A stretch of DNA of 64,000 bases from Histoplasma ohiense (Eukaryota; Ascomycota; Eurotiomycetes; Onygenales; Ajellomycetaceae). The notes under the pieces were generated by a model, which saw only the letters and a program-made list of their open reading frames with translations, made no database searches and was not told where the DNA came from. Made by a program: the position numbers and the translations under genes. This document shows positions 61,810 to 64,000 of the stretch, piece after piece; positions within the stretch are counted from its first letter, which is position 1; each line of letters opens with the position of its first letter. The DNA is taken from contig JAEVHH010000001.1 of the NCBI GenBank assembly GCA_017607445.1, positions 5,890,001 to 5,954,000 on the forward strand, given 5' to 3'.

Positions 61810-62165
61810 TGGATTGTCTCTATATAGCATGCAAATACATTAGCAAAATGTATATGAAAAACATATATACTGACATGGAAATAACAGAGAATCAGCAGTC
61901 CACTGACTCTGCAGCTGCAGAGAAGAATGAAAAGAGAAAAGAAAAAAGAAAAAAGCAGACTGTCAGTGTGAAACTGAGTCAGACAGCTGAGTCATTCAGT
62001 TCAGCAAAAAAGAAACAGATGTCATTTGTGATTCTGAAGAATGAAGAAGAGAATAATGAGATGAGTGACAGTGAAATCATGAAGCTAAAGTTGTTGCAGC
62101 TGCAGATGAAGATGTATCAGCTTCATAATATGAAGAAAGAAATGAAACAGTTGTGTAGAGAATGA
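61809..62165 (+). pseudogene. Lys/Glu-rich coiled-coil remnant, probably the C-terminal part of the same relic
   Basis: A 118-codon frame, shifted relative to the cysteine-cluster frame. It is rich in Lys/Glu/Gln with a coiled coil at the end (EIMKLKLLQLQMKMYQLHNM). It ends at a TGA, after which the reading continues with further helix-like codons (NEIMNLLQMTQL). The function is unknown, and it may belong to the same ancestral gene as the DUF3716-like piece. Confidence 0.4.
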
Positions 62166-62458
62166 AATGAGATCATGAATCTATTGCAGATGACTCAGCT
62201 CAGTTAACAGAATATCTTCACAGACATTACAGCTCTGATTAAAAAACTTGAAAAATAGAGAATGACATAAGTGAGCTGTATGAGTCATATGAGATGTGGA
62301 ATGAGTCTGATGAAATGTTATTGCTTTTTTCTTTTTTTTTAATAGTTAGTGTCAATTTTTGCAATGACAGTTTTTTTTATATATTCAAATATCTCTATTT
62401 TAACATCTGAAGATGGCATTCTGTAGACAAAGAAGAAAAAACAGTAGTAGCAGAAGAA

Positions 62459-64000
62459 TTAATTGAGAAACTGTAGAATCTCTGAATATATTTTATTTAA
62501 TGTACATCTCTCATCATTCTTATTCAGCAGAACAGTCAACTGACTGACATCTGTAGTTCAAGAGAGTACAACATACAGCTGATCATGTGAGAATACAGAG
62601 TTTCTGAGATTAATATCAACTGTAGAAAGAGACTGCCTCTGAAACTTGTTGATTGTCATTGCAAAACATGAACAGACTGAAAACTGACAGTGAGTCATAT
62701 CAAATGAAATCTCAACAGATCAAGCATGTAGATCAATTCATAACAATATATAAACTGAACTTTTATACATACTGAATATGATCTTCATTTCAAGTAAATG
62801 AATTGTCATTCACTGAACAACCATTCTTGTGCCATTGCAGAGCCCTTCAGACAGTCAGAGATTACACAGAAGTATGACAGAAGTGCTTACTTTCAATCTC
62901 AGTATAAACAGTGACAGAGCTGAATAGTTAATGACAGTCAGATATTTATAGAAGAACTTCTCACAGCTCAGAGTCAGATCATCTGTATAAACCACATCTG
63001 CAGTATAGAATGTATGAACATTCTCTGACATGACTGTCATAATCTGTTCATTAATGCAGAACATATTCTGATTTAATACAGTAAGAATGATACAGCTTTC
63101 AAAGTAATCAGAGTAGATCACTGCAGTTCTAAATTCAGCTGTAGAAAACACTCTCTCACATAGCACATCAATGTCAGCAGTCTGATGAATATAGAGTGGA
63201 AGATTAATACAGTCAATACAGTCTGAATTATATAACATTTGATCAAGTCAATTCACAAACATCACATTATCATTATCAACAGCCAGTCTCATATTCCTTG
63301 TCAAGTGCAGTACAGTTAACTATCATCATATATGTGAATGCTGCAGACAAGCTGCAACAACTACAGCATGGCTGCTATACAGCACAACAGACAGAGTCTG
63401 TGCAAAATCATCATTAAATATAACAGAAACATCATCAAAAAGCTCATCTGACAAATGTAAATCTTAAAAAAGACAGTCAACAATCTTCATACAATAACAG
63501 TGCTGCATGAGAGTCTCATCTCAAATAATCAAATCTACAGTCTGCAGCAGACAGTCTAGTTCACTCTGAATGATAATCTTGAACACAGAATCTGCATCTA
63601 ATTCAATTGAAATAATAAAACATGAGTGAGCTGTTCTGTCATGTGGTAAAAGAACAGCTGCAATGTCAGAAAAAGTTATACAAAAAACAGTCTTTTCATC
63701 TGCATATAGACAGCTATAGAGAGCTCTGTAAAGAAATGTTTTGTCAGTGTCATCTGAATTCTGTATAAAATAGTGAGACAGTCATAATTCTATTGCAGTC
63801 AGAATTGAATCATATATATGATGTTGATCATCATTCAACTGCATCTGCAGAGCATCTGCAGTGATGATTTTCTCTATAAGATTATAATTCTGCTCCTCAA
63901 AAAGTAGTCAGTTTTCAATAAGATTATCTTATACAAAGCTGTATGTAGACAGATTGAAGTCTTCAAGTGTTCTGTCAAACTCATACAGAAACTGCTGAAT
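62459..64000 (-). pseudogene. Helitron Pif1-like helicase, 3' part, mutated
   Basis: On the minus strand, from the window edge to a TAA at 62461-62459, motifs of the Helitron Pif1-type helicase follow in order: NDDQHHIYDSIL, a Walker A site now HYFIQNSDDTDKTFLYRAL, TAHSCF, DLIIWDETLMQHCYC (Walker B), FNDDFAQTLSVV, then INLPLYIHQTADI, VLNQNMFCINEQIM, RLKVSTSVILLCNL, SEGLCNGTRMVV, FAMTINKFQRQSLSTVDINL and SHDQLYVVLSRTTDVSQL. Stops and frame interruptions are frequent (for example between CNL and LSEGLC and after MVVQ). The Gly residues of Walker A have become Asn or Asp, so the ATPase cannot work. The Rep domain, if present, lies beyond 64000. Confidence 0.88.

Larger units (their letters stand above)
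60984..64000. mobile_element. Decayed Helitron-bearing block without a single CpG
   Basis: I read every line from 60984 to the window end and found no CG dinucleotide in 3,017 bases, although CpG is common in the rest of the window. GG and CC are also rare, whereas CA, TG, GC and AG remain abundant. The block carries a Helitron helicase (minus) and remnants of an opposite-strand protein. The left terminus is not fixed; the right end is outside the window. No CTRR end with hairpin was securely located. Confidence 0.8.

Noticed and set aside
60984..62165. Gln-rich and Lys-rich ORFs as functional genes
   Set aside because: Interrupted by stops and sharing the CpG-free decay of the neighbouring Helitron.

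Overview
The window is nuclear DNA of a filamentous ascomycete, most likely a Eurotiomycete. Genes are split by short GT-AG introns of about 50-130 nt, and many products match Eurotiomycete families: kapC-type bZIP, TMEM16 scramblase, Brl1, GH76 cell-wall enzyme and a long PFK. CpG-less repeat DNA at the right end recalls the CpG-poor repeats reported for Coccidioides, so Onygenales is my best guess; this is inference. All spliced gene models below were built by hand from splice signals, reading-frame phase and family conservation.

Layout. 0-9 kb: tail of a metallophosphoesterase, a cytochrome b2-type lactate dehydrogenase (-), Brl1 (+) and an eight-exon amino acid/GABA-type permease (-). 9-12.6 kb: gene-poor. 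12.6-19.1 kb: a GNAT acetyltransferase, a TMEM16 scramblase, an initiator tRNA-Met and kapC. 20.7-27.9 kb: a conserved housekeeping block, ARP5 (-), DAD4 (-), IES6 (+) and GOT1 (+). ARP5 and IES6 encode the two partners of one INO80 module and are separated only by the small kinetochore gene DAD4. 29.5-33.5 kb: a profilin with a 13-nt exon and a MYND-finger protein.

35-41.6 kb looks like a small accessory cluster in decay: a zinc-cluster regulator with a stop at codon 2 and a lost splice acceptor, a DHA2 drug-efflux transporter with two frame breaks, and an intact NmrA-like protein. 43-44 kb: a divergent protein kinase. 44.2-49.7 kb: gene-poor. 49.7-60 kb: a MARVEL membrane protein, a GH76 Dfg5/Dcw1-type mannosidase (with a frame conflict next to its intron), phosphofructokinase and a conserved fungal protein of unknown function.

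60.98-64 kb contains no CpG dinucleotide at all. It carries the decayed helicase end of a Helitron (-) and, in the opposite orientation, remnants of a protein with a DUF3716-like cysteine cluster. Its mutation pattern (loss of CpG and CpC, with CpA kept) is the most unusual signal in the window.
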